Of a stretch of DNA of 64,000 nt, positions 1 to 10,524 are shown piece after piece. The first letter of the stretch is position 1. Each line of letters begins with the position of its first letter. Both the position numbers and the translations under genes were made by a program. Origin of the DNA: Dioszegia crocea (taxonomy: Eukaryota > Basidiomycota > Tremellomycetes > Tremellales > Bulleribasidiaceae); the NCBI GenBank assembly GCA_001600615.1, contig BCKK01000001.1, positions 2,209,082 to 2,273,081 on the forward strand, given 5' to 3'. Under the pieces are notes generated by a model. It did not search any database, was not told the DNA's origin, and worked only from the letters and a program-made list of their open reading frames with translations.

Positions 1-853
1 TTGGCATGCGGACCCATGGTCCAATCAGGGTCTACTGACACAGGTCGACACAGGCTCACTGAAGTTATCTCCACTCCTCGTCTAGCTCACTCAAACCGCG
101 ATATCCTCATCTCCGCAGGGATGACACACCGCTCGCCACGAGAGAGCCTTCATACTGACTGCCTCGCTCTTTGGTCTGGTCGGAAATCGAAGACAGCGCG
201 CACACGGGACGAGGAAGGGAGTTGATCGGAATAGCTAATCTATAACCGTTGAAACGCAGGCTTCAGAACAGCCGGTTTGTAAACCAAGTGGGCGGGTGTG
301 CTATTGAGATTGGATCGATCCGACAGGGCATACTGTGAGTTCGGAGATCTCGCTTGACTAGTCGCAAATGGAAGCCTGCGCCGATTTGCGGTACATACAC
401 CGTTGTGTACACACCGACACGTAAGAGGGCAGTCTCGGAGAGGGCGGTCTGGGCACTACTGGTACAGCCGGATGCCATGAAGAGCAGCGAGGAGTAGCTG
501 AGCGGAAATCTCGAATCACAAATGGGAGGCGGTAGCTCAGACTCGAGGAAGCCGATTGTGGTCAGCGCGGAAATCAGGGGGAGCGTTGGGGAATTTAGGC
601 AAAGTTATGGCGTGGAGCTCAGACTGGGGCTCAGTATGCATTTACAAGCTACGATATGCTGGACCCGCAGTCTCTCCTGCGCATGACGCTCAATCGGTTG
701 AAGTGAACCTACAGCTGCGGTCCAGAAGCCTTACGAGATACACGCGCTTGGCTGGAATTTAGAGTTCGGGCAGATGACAAGGACCTCAAGTCAACCCCAC
801 CCTTTCCGTCGTCTTTACATCTCCCTGTTCAGGGCCATAATGACACCGGCAAC
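1..853. other. Left-edge intergenic region
   Basis: No gene is supported here. The open frames present are short, lack low-complexity or domain features and have no splice signals joining them to anything. The last 80 bases before the RING gene become pyrimidine-rich (CCACCCTTTCC and similar), as is usual just upstream of transcription starts in these fungi, so the right end is probably that gene's promoter. Confidence 0.5.
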
Positions 854-2305
854 ATGAACAGTCAACCTATGATCAACACTGACCTAGCCGGCAATTCCCA
901 AAGACGTGAGTCTAGCTTTGGACCCGTCTTCAAACCGGACCCTGACATAATAGACTCCCCTTCCTTCGTCGATTCGCCCAGTACTATCGAAGCTGCAACA
1001 CCTAGCTCATCCTTATCGAGCAGCTTTGTGACCCACAGTCCTCTACTGGATCCCGCAAAGCGTTCGGCCAGACGGCCGCCCTCACGGATCATCAGGACTT
1101 TCCACGAGGTATCCGTCACCAAGACGATCAATGCGGAGGAGTGGTACGAAGAGTTGGAATGTGGAGTGTGAGTCTCTGCGCGATCCTTCAACGCGAGCTA
1201 TATGCTGACTAAGGCAGATGTGCGCATGTCCTGTAAGCTTTGCCTTTGACTAGGTAGGAATTGAGCTGATGTCAAAGGGGAGCACCGCAAGTTCTGATAC
1301 CATGCGGGTAAGTCCCACCTTCCCCCATTTTCTGCTGGAAGCTTGAAGCTAATCTGACCAGTCACTCACTCTGCGGTCCCTGTGCCTGGGAATGGATCAA
1401 GAAGAACAATGTAAGTCTTGGTAGCTCATAAGACGAGACGAGTCATGCTGACGACGCCAGAATCTCACCTGTCCCCATTGTCGCCATCAGCTATCAGACG
1501 TCGTGCCATTCGTCCCCAACATAGTCGTCGATCAGATCATAGAGCGCAAGCTTCAGGGCCTTCCTGATTCTGAGGTGAAGACGGGGATCATCGCCGAAAG
1601 AGCAGAGAAGACAGAGTGAGTCCATCTGCAATCTAATCTCCTACCTCTAGCTAATCCCACAGGGCCTGGAAATTGGTTCAAGCAACAATCAAACCGGCAC
1701 CCTTACCACGCCGTCGAAATCTGGACGACGCAGTCTTTGGATTCTTTGGCGCCGAGAACAACCTCCAAACGAGCCATCAGCGCCGGGCATCTCGACAGAT
1801 CCCAGAGCTCGGAGCGCCTGTGGCTGATGTTCCTCGGCCAACCATACAGCGCCGACCGACACATCCCTATGGCCCCGGAATGAATCTGGCGGAGATGAGA
1901 CGGCACGAGGAGGAACAACATCTACCTACTCGGGCGGAAATCAGGAGGTTGCGCGAGACGTCCCTCCGTGAACACCAGGCGCAGAACCAACCACCTGTTC
2001 TCGATTTGCACGAGGAGGAAGTCAGCCCCCCTCCAGTCTCCATCTTACAAAATCGCCATGCGGTAGTCTTCCCACCATACCTCCCTCCACCTCCACTACC
2101 CGCCGCCGGCCCATCGACCGCCCCAAATGAAACCCGGCGGGCAAGGCCGAATGGCGAAATACCATCTGGGCCACGCCCCCTCAATATGAATGGGCGCGGG
2201 TCATTCCTGCGGTCCCGAGTACTGGCGGATAGGCAGGCGAGAGGAAGAGGTACGGGAGGAGCGTCTCGCGATTCGCCACTTGTGGTATTGAGCGATAGTG
2301 AATGA
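854..2305 (+). CDS. RING-finger (C3HC4) protein, probable E3 ubiquitin ligase
   Basis: Six exons joined by five short introns give a protein of roughly 405 residues. The RING is assembled across four exons: ECGVC in exon 1-2, IPCGHSLCGPC in exons 3-4 and NLTCPHC in exon 5. This yields C-x2-C, x12, C-x-H-x2-C-x2-C, then C-x2-C, a full zinc-binding set. It lies near residues 103-145, after a Ser/Pro-rich N-terminus and before a proline-rich tail of about 250 residues that ends in SPLVVLSDSE. Known for the family: RINGs recruit E2 enzymes. The C3-x-H..C arrangement resembles CHFR-type fungal RINGs, but no FHA domain is visible, so I give no symbol. The final DSPLVVLSDSE resembles a SUMO-interacting motif (VVLSDSE); that is inference. 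The first ATG after the pyrimidine-rich leader was taken as the start. Confidence 0.85.
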
Positions 2306-2597
2306 GTTATGGGCGCAGAGGGTGGGGAGCAGAACATTGAGGAGATATTGCTTGACGAACCGAGACGAAGAGACCTTTTTTATTATTATTAACGACACCG
2401 GACTGGATCCCATCATGTGTATTGTAACTTCATTATCATTTCCGTAGGATGTATCGTTGTCTATTCTGTGATTATACTACAGGTAGGTGTGCTGCCGTCG
2501 AGTTCTAGGCCTACGTCGCCAGCATATTCGCCATCACTGCTAGACCGAGATGTGTCTACAGATACGGGTTGGCGAGATGTGTCGGCTAAACGCAGGA

Positions 2598-3398
2598 TTA
2601 CAGCTTTGAAGGCGATGTAGGCTTGGCGAGTGGGTTCTCGATATATCGCACCATCTCGTATTCCTTATGCTTGAATCTAGTACTTCAGCTCCGACCAACA
2701 GCACACAGAGCTTAGACTCACCCGCATTTCTCATAGAAGGCTGAGCGATCAGTACAGGCCTACGCCTCGCAACACGAGCGGCGACTCACGGATATTCTCT
2801 TTACTGCAATCAAGAATGATCTTGTAGACTCCTTGACCGCGCCCAATCTCTTCAAGAGTGTTGATAATCTTCAGCCCCAGCTTCCTTCCCTGCATCGACT
2901 TGGAGACGGCGATGTCTTCAATGTGCCCCACAAGCCCTGAGTTCCGCACGAATTTGCGCTCAACGATGATTGATCCGCATGCTACGATCTGGATGTTAGG
3001 TCTGCCACTACCTGTAAGAGTGACTGAGTTACCTTATTTGTAGGTTTGTGCACAATGACAATGGTGAAATAGGTATTGGGGCAGGATTGAAGGTGATGAA
3101 AGGTTTCTGCGATGTCAGGAAGCCAAGGACGGACATAGGACGAACGATGACTCACCCGCATAAGATTGAGAAGACAGATTAGGCGCCACAGTCAGGACTG
3201 TCAAGAGCTCGAGATGGCCACGCTCCCCATCGGAAGCTCGGAGTGGTCGGAGCTGAAACATTAATGATCAAGCTAACAACAGTAGCATACCTCGAGATCA
3301 GAGTCCAGCTGGGCGGTCTGAGGTATAAGTGCGGGGTCGAAAAGAAAGTCCATGGACGCTGAGGAGGATTCTCCACGGATTGATTCTCTGGGTGGCAT
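2598..3398 (-). CDS. GNA1: Glucosamine 6-phosphate N-acetyltransferase
   Basis: Transfers acetyl from acetyl-CoA to glucosamine 6-phosphate, an essential step in making UDP-GlcNAc for chitin, N-glycans and GPI anchors; cytosolic. Six exons give about 190 residues. The GNAT fold is clear: an N-terminal segment ending LRPLRASDGERG, strand IVACGSIIVERKF, then NSGLVGHIEDIAVSKSMQGR followed by KLGLKIINTL (the Q/RxxGxG/A acetyl-CoA loop is QGRKLG), then KIILDCSKEN and FYEKCGFKHKEYEM. These match Gna1 motifs (VGHIEDxVV, YKxILDCxEEN, FYEKCGF) in order. The final exons were placed by the in-frame donor after TGCGG and the acceptor before ATTCAAGCAT. The tail IENPLAKPTSPSKL is short. The gene is tail-to-tail with the RING gene and co-oriented with the YkoF-like gene, with 131 nt between its start and that gene's stop. 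Confidence 0.93.
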
Positions 3399-3529
3399 TG
3401 TGCTAGGAAACCCAGGTATGACAGACGTAGTATGAAGTGGTAGAGGTAAATCGCGATGAAAGCGAGGTTGATTGATTGGAATTCGCCTTTACGTACAGCC
3501 TGAAACCTTATATTTCATACCTGCCTATC

Positions 3530-4135
3530 CTATCCCCTCTTATGACTCGGACTATTGAGAGATATGCTCAGATGAGACACTACGTGCTGAACGCTTTTCC
3601 CCACCTGTATCCACCCCGCCATCGCCGTCTCCAGTAATAAACCCAGATCCCCCTCTAGCCTGGTCACAGACTTCTCCGACTTGACAAAGGTCCCATTCGC
3701 CACCGCGTACTCTATCGCCGCGTAGATGTCGCGCATATGATCGGCGTTGGTGTGTGATGAATCGGTGAGGGGATAGAGAGCCCACTCGGCTGCGGCCCAT
3801 CTGCCCTGTTTGTGTGCATGGGGGATGTCAACGATGCGGGGGGAGGGGAGGGCGCAGGTATCGCTGATGGCGCCTGGGCAACCGCGGAAGAGGTGTACAG
3901 CGACAGAAGAGTGGACTTCAGTGTCTGCGACGTGGGTAATAAGGTCAACGAGGTATCGTAAGATGTCGGATTCAGAGCCGCCAATGTAGGTGCTGACGTC
4001 GCCCGTCTCGATAAGGAGGTTGGATGAGGATGTTTCGCGAAGCGCAGAGAGTATGATGTCGACATAGCGATCCGACATGATGGAGAGGGTGACTCGGGCA
4101 CCAACACCGAACGATAGGGGGTCTGTCGTGGCCAT
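3530..4135 (-). CDS. YkoF-like thiamine/HMP-binding family protein
   Basis: An intronless frame of 201 residues. It begins FGVGARVTLSIMSDRYVDII and contains ETGDVSTYIGGSESDILRYL and AVHLFRGCPGAI; a second half contains AAEWALYPLTD and HMRDIYAAIEYA. This is the two-fold ACT-like layout of bacterial YkoF, where GVG-x-R-F-S-L-Y-P-M, DDVST and CPGD mark the first repeat and A-x-F-S-L-YPL the second, and the length is also that of B. subtilis YkoF (about 200). Bacterial YkoF binds thiamine/HMP beside the ykoCDE transporter genes; no such partners are seen here, so function in this fungus is inferred only. The start MATTDP was preferred to an upstream in-frame ATG at 4228 because similarity begins just after it. 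It is divergent from DLD1 across about 210 bp. Confidence 0.8.
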   Translation of the reverse strand: MATTDPLSFGVGARVTLSIMSDRYVDIILSALRETSSSNLLIETGDVSTYIGGSESDILRYLVDLITHVADTEVHSSVAVHLFRGCPGAISDTCALPSPRIVDIPHAHKQGRWAAAEWALYPLTDSSHTNADHMRDIYAAIEYAVANGTFVKSEKSVTRLEGDLGLLLETAMAGWIQVGKSVQHVVSHLSISLNSPSHKRG

Positions 4136-4347
4136 GGATGATAATGGTTTGGGTTTAACACAAAGGATAGCAGAAGAGCATCCTTTGGCTTGAGCTTGGT
4201 CCCTCGTCTGGGTGTGGGGTCTCCGCATTCCTCCGGACCGGCTGAACCCGGTATTGGGCGGAGGTAGACAGGAGACGAAAGTTGTGGGTAGTATATGGAC
4301 CGCAGCTATACTCTTGCCGTTTGCACCATTGTATATACTGAGTCAGC
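4136..4347. promoter_or_regulatory. Shared promoter of the YkoF-like gene and DLD1
   Basis: A 212-bp bidirectional interval. A GTGGGG hexamer at 4214-4219 fits the SYGGRG consensus of CreA/Mig1-type repressors, which would suit glucose repression of a lactate dehydrogenase; a single hexamer is weak evidence. Confidence 0.4.
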
Positions 4348-6392
4348 ATGTCGCGGACAGCAATAGCGAGAACTCTGAATCTCGCTCGGCAAGCCGGACC
4401 AGCCCGCCGATATGCCTCGACCAGTGGCCGATCGCCCGCACTGCGCTCCTCTGCAAGGTGGACAGCGGTCGTGGCGTTCACTGCCGCGGTGACAATCTCG
4501 AGCTTGACCTTAGGGCTGAATACTGTTCGAGCCGAATCACTCGCTCCCGGACCTCAAAAGCAGGATCAGTTGCCTGAGAAGCCCGGCGATCGCTATGCGT
4601 CGAAGGAGGAGACGAAGAAAGTCATTGGGCTGTTAAAGAGCAAGTTGCGGGACGATCAGGTGACTACCGACAAGGATGATTTGCTGGGTCATGGGCATTC
4701 CGCCAACACTTATCACTGTCAGTGCTTTTTCCTTCGAGATGTGAACCAGCTGACAGGAAAGCTGCTGCCGTTCCGGATGTTGTCGTTTACGCCGAATCGA
4801 CAGAGGACGTATCGGCAGTGGTCAAGCTGGCACACCAGTACCGGATTCCCGTCACACCTTTTAGTGGCGGTACATCTCTCGAGGGCCATATCACCTGTCC
4901 CTTCGGAGGGATCTGCATCGATCTATCGAGGATGGACAAAATCATTGCAGTGCACGAGGCGGACTCTGACGCTGTGGTACAAGCAGGCGTACAGTGGGAA
5001 GCCCTAAACGAGGAGTTGGTAGATCGGGGGCTGAAGCTGTTCTTTCCGTTGGATCCGGGACCATCAGCCTGTATCGGAGGGATGATGGCCACTGGGTGTA
5101 GGTGAGTTCAGACCGGGACACAGCTGATCCTTAGCGGAACAAATGCAGTGCGGTACGGGACAGCCAAGGCGGAATGGTTCTTGAATGCCGTAGGTCTAGG
5201 AGTTATTGCCTATCGAGACTTTGCTGATTGCAGACTGTCGTACTGCCTGATGGCGAGGTCATCAAGACACGCCAGCGATCAAGGTATGTTGACGGGAAAT
5301 CACTGCTGATGAAAGAAAATCCTCGGCGGGGTACGATCTGACCAAGCTGTTCATCGGCGCAGAGGGAACACTTGGCATTGTCACAGAAGGTGTGTTTCGA
5401 TATCACCATAGCTGATAATCTAGCGACAATACGACTTACACCCCTCCTTCCCACACGCGTAGCAGTCTGCGGCTTCCCAGGAGTGGAAGAAGCAGTACAG
5501 GCCGTAGGCGAAGTGATAAATCGGGGTGTACCAATCCGTAAGCACTCCCCAGGCCTTAGAGCTGACAACAGAATGCGTTGAGCTTTGCGACACCCTCATG
5601 ATGCATGCCATCGGAAAATTCGGTAATGTCACTATGCCCCTGCCCGAGCTCGACGCAATCTTCTTCAAATTCCAGGGCGCGACCGAAGAGTCTATGGAAT
5701 CTAGCGCAAGCATTGTCGCTGAGATCGCAAAGAAGTACGGCGGAAAGGGGCTGGTCTTTGCGGAAAACAAGGAGCAGAGTGATGAGCTATGGCGAGCGCG
5801 TAAAGCGGCACATTGGTCCGCTATGGCTTTGGTTGAAGGCGGTACGTGCTACAGTACCGATGTCTGTGTACCTGTCAGCAAATTGCCACAGCTGGTCAGG
5901 GAGACTCAGGAGGATTTGCGGAAAAACGGCATCGTTGGGCCGTTGCTAGGGTGAGTCATTGTGAATAAATCGGACTGATATCAAGGCATGTTGGGGATGG
6001 TAACTTCCACGCTGCCCTCATTTTCAATAATGACATTCCTGGAGAATTCAAGAAGGTCGATGATGCCGCTCATAGAGTGAGTGGCCAGCTTTAGACGACT
6101 TTACTGATGCATCAGATGGTTGAGCGTGCCATTGCCCTCGATGGAACATGTACGGGCGAGCACGGTGTAGGAATAGGAAAAAGGGTGCGTACTCACGTCT
6201 GACAATCCGGCCGTGCTGATCTCAAGATGTACCTCCGATCCGAGTTGGGAGATGGGACAATCAAGGTCATGAAGACCCTCAAAACAGCCCTTGACCCAAG
6301 AGGTATCATGAACCCGGGCAAGGTGAGTGACTTCGAATGCGCGGCTGAGTGTGGATACTGATTGCTCTTAGCTGTATCCGGATGACCTTTGA
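4348..6392 (+). CDS. DLD1: D-lactate dehydrogenase (cytochrome), mitochondrial
   Basis: Oxidises D-lactate to pyruvate and passes electrons to cytochrome c at the inner mitochondrial membrane. About 550 residues in roughly nine exons. The N-terminus is Arg/Ser/Ala-rich without acids ([20 protein letters not shown]), a matrix-targeting presequence, followed by a hydrophobic stretch ([17 protein letters not shown]) likely to anchor it. The FAD-binding type-4 domain shows [45 protein letters not shown] and [14 protein letters not shown]. The FAD-oxidase C-terminal domain shows [13 protein letters not shown] and the family signature [12 protein letters not shown]. It ends with [16 protein letters not shown], typical of Dld1. 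The order of all motifs is intact, so the gene appears functional. Confidence 0.93.
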
Positions 6393-6720
6393 TGGCAGGC
6401 GCGATCAGTAGATATCTTGGTTGTTGGTTGAACATACTGTAACGGAAAGAGGATCACTCTGATTAGCATGCATGAGCTATGGCCTCTTCTACCAACAAAT
6501 TTGCATCGCAAGCAAGCGGTAAGAGCTGAGTGTGCTGACTTGCATCTCCGATACCAGCCGATGGTGGCTGGTTCCGGTATATTACACCGCCTGCCGTGAC
6601 ACCGCCTACCGTGCCGAAGTGGACATCAGGGGGCGACTCGGCGTTCGACTTGGTCGGGGAGCTGTACCGAGAAAATGACCCTTGCTCGAATTTCTCTCCC
6701 TACCCGCCTCGGGAAAGACA
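6393..6720. other. Convergent 3' intergenic region (DLD1 / LRR gene)
   Basis: The 328 bp lie between two stop codons facing each other. I see no coding signal; it should hold the two 3' untranslated regions. Confidence 0.5.
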
Positions 6721-8090
6721 TCAAGCCTCATCTTCCTCTCGCCTCGGCGCCGCCTCAACATCGCTCTCCCATTTATCCCACTTGCCCCATTTGAGCCAGT
6801 CCTCTCTGACGTTCATCTCCGCATCCCTCTTGGCGGACCTATCGGCCGACCATACTCTCCCTTTACTCCGCATCATTCGCATCGCCCTCGCCAGCCCCTC
6901 TTTGCCCTCGGCGTCTTTCCGCAATCGGGTGTATTGGGCATCAGACAATGCAGTGGCGTCGCCGGAGGTATGTCGGACGATAAGGTAGAGGACCTCAGGG
7001 GGTAAATCGAGTAGTCGGAAATAAGGGGTATGGGATGAGGAGAGCGAGATGGACGCTATAGCTTGCCGGGCTATCTCAAGGGGTGACGGATCTCTAGCAT
7101 TTAGGAGGATTCGGGCGCGAGAGAGACACCGTAGAGCAGCCTGCTGAACCCTTCGAGTTAGACTTCGATTCCGAGCGAAAAGCGTCGGTAATCGCGAGGT
7201 CTGGTCTCCGAGATGCCTCTCCTCCCGCTCTCTTTCCTCTTTGGCGATCTCCCGTGGATCCAAAATAGAAGCGCCCTCTGGATCTGACGCTGCCAGAGTG
7301 CCATTGGAGAACAATCCCAAATTGGCGATCGTAAAGTTCCGTCCCTCGACAGCGTCGATGATGTCCCGCACGGCATCCAGCCCGAGGTTATTGCCATTCA
7401 GACCGAGCAGCTCTAGATTCCGAGATCGAGGGGAGGACAGGTAGTCGATGACCGAAGGCGCTACCTCTGGACCAAGGTCACAAATCGATAGGTGGAGTTC
7501 GGTGAGATACGGAGTGGTCAAGGCGGCAAAGAAGCGAGAAATCGCGGGGGACTCAAGGCGCTTGTTGTCGGTGAGAGATAGGGTGTCCAAACGGGAGGAA
7601 TTGAGGGCGTGAGTGATAGAGTCGAGATTATCGCGGAGCTGTCTTGTAAGCGAGTGTCGCCCCAGATGTGCGGACATGGGACTCACCTCGATCCGATTCC
7701 CTTGCAGCATGACTTTACGCAGAAAGACATCCTTCTTGGCATAACCCATGATTACATCCACCCCCGCGTCCGCGATCCGGTTATGGCCCAGGTTGATCTC
7801 TGTCAAACCCCATATGCCCAGGTCTGGCGTTGAGAATTGGCCACGAAGCGAGTTGAGGCCCTGGATCAGGATGAGGGTGCCCTCTGGCCCGAGAAGGTTG
7901 TGTGAGACGTCTAATCGGCGGATTTGGCGGGTGACTTGGGATAGGATACGGAGGGCTGCGGATAAGCTGCTGATTGACCAATGAGAGGTAGCAGCTTACC
8001 ACCCTCTTCGCCGACGAAGCCGTGGTCTGGCAGGTATACTAGATCTGAGTTGGATCGTAGAACTACAGCTCCAGCGTTTGATGAGGCCAT
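6721..8090 (-). CDS. Leucine-rich-repeat protein (ribonuclease-inhibitor type)
   Basis: About 425 residues from three exons. An intron of about 45 nt follows FVGEEG. A 48-nt segment after GNRIE begins GTGAGT and ends ACAG; it is a multiple of three and could be intron or retained sequence. Repeats read RRLDVSHNLLGPEG, LTEINLGHNRIADAGVD, LRKVMLQGNRIE, LDTLSLTDNKRLES, LTELHLSICDLG and LELLGLNGNNLGLDAV. These have the LxxLxLxxNxLxxxG pattern with helical G-A-x-x-(V/I) ends of RI-type LRRs. After the LRRs come a charged linker (EREREERHLGD) and a segment LLDLPPEVLYLIV that resembles the start of an F-box, giving the unusual order LRR then F-box-like. The C-terminus is basic/acidic and ends with a Trp-rich WLKWGKWDKW. 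A binding role is likely; the partner is unknown. Confidence 0.8.
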
Positions 8091-8355
8091 TGTCGCCTGA
8101 TTTTCTTCGCAGGTGAAGAGATAAGGAGAGAGTGGGCGATCAGTCGGGATAATAGGAGAAGAGCCTGTGCTGTTATACAAGCAAAGTATGCAAAGATGGA
8201 AGATGGTTGGTTGGTGAAACGAATCGGTTGCATGAACCTGGACAGATTTCGTCCTATTTCGTCGTGGCTCTCTTGCTATTCCCACCCTACCTTCAGCCGA
8301 TAACAAGCATCATGGCATAGCGGCACCCCCGCAGACCTGGAACTCTCTGCACGAG

Positions 8356-9359
8356 ATGTCTGCTCAAGCGATCGTGCTGGCTGTCGGCCTCTCCGTCGCC
8401 ATATCTCTCCTCTTGGCGCTCCGGATCTACCTTATCCTCCCACGAGCCTCTGACTCAACCCCTTCGCGTCAAGCAAGCGAGACCTGCTCTCTCGGCGTCT
8501 TCCTTGGCTCCGGTAAGTCTGCTCCTTACTGACTACTCAATACTTTGTCTCTGATCCTTGCATACCTGTGAATCATGCTCAACATAGGCTGACTAGCCAG
8601 GCGGCCATACTTCTGAGATGCGCACTCTTCTCTCTGGCCTAGATTTCGACCGATATACCCCGAGAATATATGTGTACTGCCCAGGCGATGACATGTCTCT
8701 GAGACACATCAAAAGCTTGGAGTCTGACAAGGGCTCTGCAGTGGATGTGAGCTCCTTGCCAGTTGATGATCGAACGATCAGGAGCTAATCCGACGTGTAG
8801 TCCTACTCCTTCATCCAGCTCCCTCGAGCGCGCAGAGTAGCTCAACCCCTATCATCGACTATCCGAACCTCTCTTTGGACGCTCTGTGCTGCTCTGTACC
8901 TCTTCCTTCTGCGACCCCTCATGTGTCGACCGACAACACCCTGGGTTGACGTGCTGTTGGTAAATGGGCCGGGGACGTGCGTGTTGGTCGTGGGGGTATC
9001 CTGGATAAGAAGAGTGAGTGTGCCTTCATATCTGTGGCGTTCTTCGCAGACCAGATGTGCTCCCTTGGAGAGACCTATCTGGTACGGATCATGACAAAGT
9101 GCTGACGAGCCAGATTCTAGGCCTGAACCACACCAAAATCATATACGTGGAATCTTTCGCTAGAGTCCATTCGCTGAGCCTCTCGGGAAAGATTCTAAGG
9201 CCATTTGTTGACCAGTTCGTGGTACAGTGGCCCACAGCAGGGGACGACGGGCAGGCATCCGACGGAGCTGTAGGTCCATCACCTGATGGGCGGGGTGCCA
9301 ACGGTGCTGGGGGTAACAGTCGTGCGGGTCGCATAATGCATAGAGGCTGGCTAGTTTAA
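8356..9359 (+). CDS. ALG14: UDP-GlcNAc transferase subunit ALG14
   Basis: Membrane anchor that recruits Alg13 to the cytosolic face of the ER to add the second GlcNAc to dolichol-PP-GlcNAc in N-glycan assembly. The N-terminus has one membrane segment (AIVLAVGLSVAISLLLALRI), then the diagnostic GSGGHTSEMRTLL split by an intron after GSG. Later come YVYCPGDDMSLRHI, FIQLPRARRVAQPL, VDVLLVNGPGTCV and KIIYVESFARVHSLSLSGKI, followed by DQFVVQWP. These are the conserved Alg14 blocks (NGPGTC, YVESxARVxxLSLSG, DxFxVQWP) in the right order. A Gly/Asp-rich insert (near GQASDGAVGPSPDGRGANG) precedes the C-terminal GRIMHRGWLV and is longer than in yeast. Roughly 250 residues, three introns. It is head-to-head with the LRR gene (about 265 bp). 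Confidence 0.93.
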
Positions 9360-9715
9360 TCTTCCTAGATTATTGATAGAGGTACTGCCAACGACGGTAC
9401 AAGACTTCTTGAAGCCTCTGTCATTAGGCTGACCACCGCCTCGGTCTCCGAGCTCCGAGCCCGTCTGGCCGAAGGGGTCCCCTGTGCCCCTCCGCATTCC
9501 TTTGGCCATTACCCCCCTGACCGCACGATCGTGCCTTGTACTCGCGCATCTATTTATATCAGGGCCCGAGACCTATATATGAAGAGTCCAATCGAGCTCG
9601 GTCGAAGTCCGCCTGCCCAAGTCCCACGCCGTTTCTACCCCCCAAACCCGCCAGTGGTCCCTCAATCAGGCAGCACATCATCCATCAGCACCTCCCCCTT
9701 CCCTTTCCTCCCACC
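9360..9715 (+). promoter_or_regulatory. Promoter of the NAD(P)-binding protein gene with TATA element
   Basis: The 356-bp interval has TATATAT at 9574-9580, about 136 bp before the chosen start, and a C-rich CCTCCCCCTTCC leader just before the ATG. A longer in-frame ATG exists at 9536, but it would place coding sequence over the TATA element. Confidence 0.5.
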
Positions 9716-10369
9716 ATGGCATCAGCCACGCGCTCCACCTTCCTCGTCCTCGGCGCCACAGGCGGTACAGGCAAACACTTTGTCGCCCAAGCCCTCGCCG
9801 ACGGTCACACTGTCCGAGCACTCGTGCGATCCCCTGACAAACTCCCCACACCCAGCGATAACCTCCAAGTCGTCCGCGGCTCCATCACTGATCCTGTCGA
9901 TACCGATGCGCTAGTCAAAGGCGTTGACTATGTCGTCTCGATGCTGGGCGATAAGAACCTCCAGCGAGACAACAAAATCGTGACTGCTTTTGTCAAGCAG
10001 CTTGTCCCCTCTATGCGGCAACATGGCGTCAAGCGATTCCTCTACCAGGCGGGCGGGCTTAGCCGGCCATATCAGGGTCAGCTGTCCCCCATACTGTGGG
10101 TCCTGCGGTATACTCTGGCCCGAGGCTTTGGGGGCCAGCACGAGGACAATGAGGCGGTGATGGAGTATCTGGCAACGGAGGCGATGGATATTGATTGGGT
10201 GGTCCACCGTGCTGGCATCGGGTCAGACGGTCCCGCGAAGGGTGTTCTGAAGCGGTCAGCAACCGACTTCAGCGTTGCGACCCATCGCGATTGCGCCGAG
10301 TACAGCTATCGAGTGATTATGGAGGCGGAGGCGAAGCACACCAGCGACTTTAGCGTTTATGCGAAGTAA
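9716..10369 (+). CDS. NAD(P)-binding NmrA/SDR-type protein
   Basis: An intronless 217-residue protein. It opens STFLVLGATGGTGKHFVAQALADG with GATGGTG matching the GxxGxxG dinucleotide motif of atypical SDRs, followed by VRALVRSPDKLP (Arg after the second strand favours NADP) and NLQVVRGSITD and YVVSMLG. It has the downstream FLYQAGGLSRP and a conserved MDIDWVVHRAGI segment, as in NAD(P)H-binding family members related to biliverdin reductase B and YesF/NmrA proteins. The reaction cannot be told from sequence. MASATRS was chosen as the start because the Rossmann fold begins 7 residues later and the context CCACCATGG is ideal. It is convergent with the Zn2Cys6 gene (155 bp between stops). Confidence 0.85.
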   Translation: MASATRSTFLVLGATGGTGKHFVAQALADGHTVRALVRSPDKLPTPSDNLQVVRGSITDPVDTDALVKGVDYVVSMLGDKNLQRDNKIVTAFVKQLVPSMRQHGVKRFLYQAGGLSRPYQGQLSPILWVLRYTLARGFGGQHEDNEAVMEYLATEAMDIDWVVHRAGIGSDGPAKGVLKRSATDFSVATHRDCAEYSYRVIMEAEAKHTSDFSVYAK

Positions 10370-10524
10370 GCGGGTACGGGAGGAAATGGAATAAAGGAGG
10401 CGGTGTGGGTGCAGGCGTGATGTACATGAGAGATTCGAGGTGCCTATGATAGTTCTCGCCCACTCGTAATTTCAGCTAGTTTACAACGCTTTCTAATGTA
10501 CTACCTATGGTCCGAATAATATAC

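Noticed and set aside
1..225. Open frame at the left edge
   Set aside because: Low complexity without domain, splice signals or codon bias; could not be linked to a gene.
9531..9914. Frames starting upstream of the NAD(P)-binding protein, including an in-frame longer start at 9536
   Set aside because: The Rossmann fold starts at the ATG at 9716, which has an ideal context, and a TATA-like element lies inside the longer frame.
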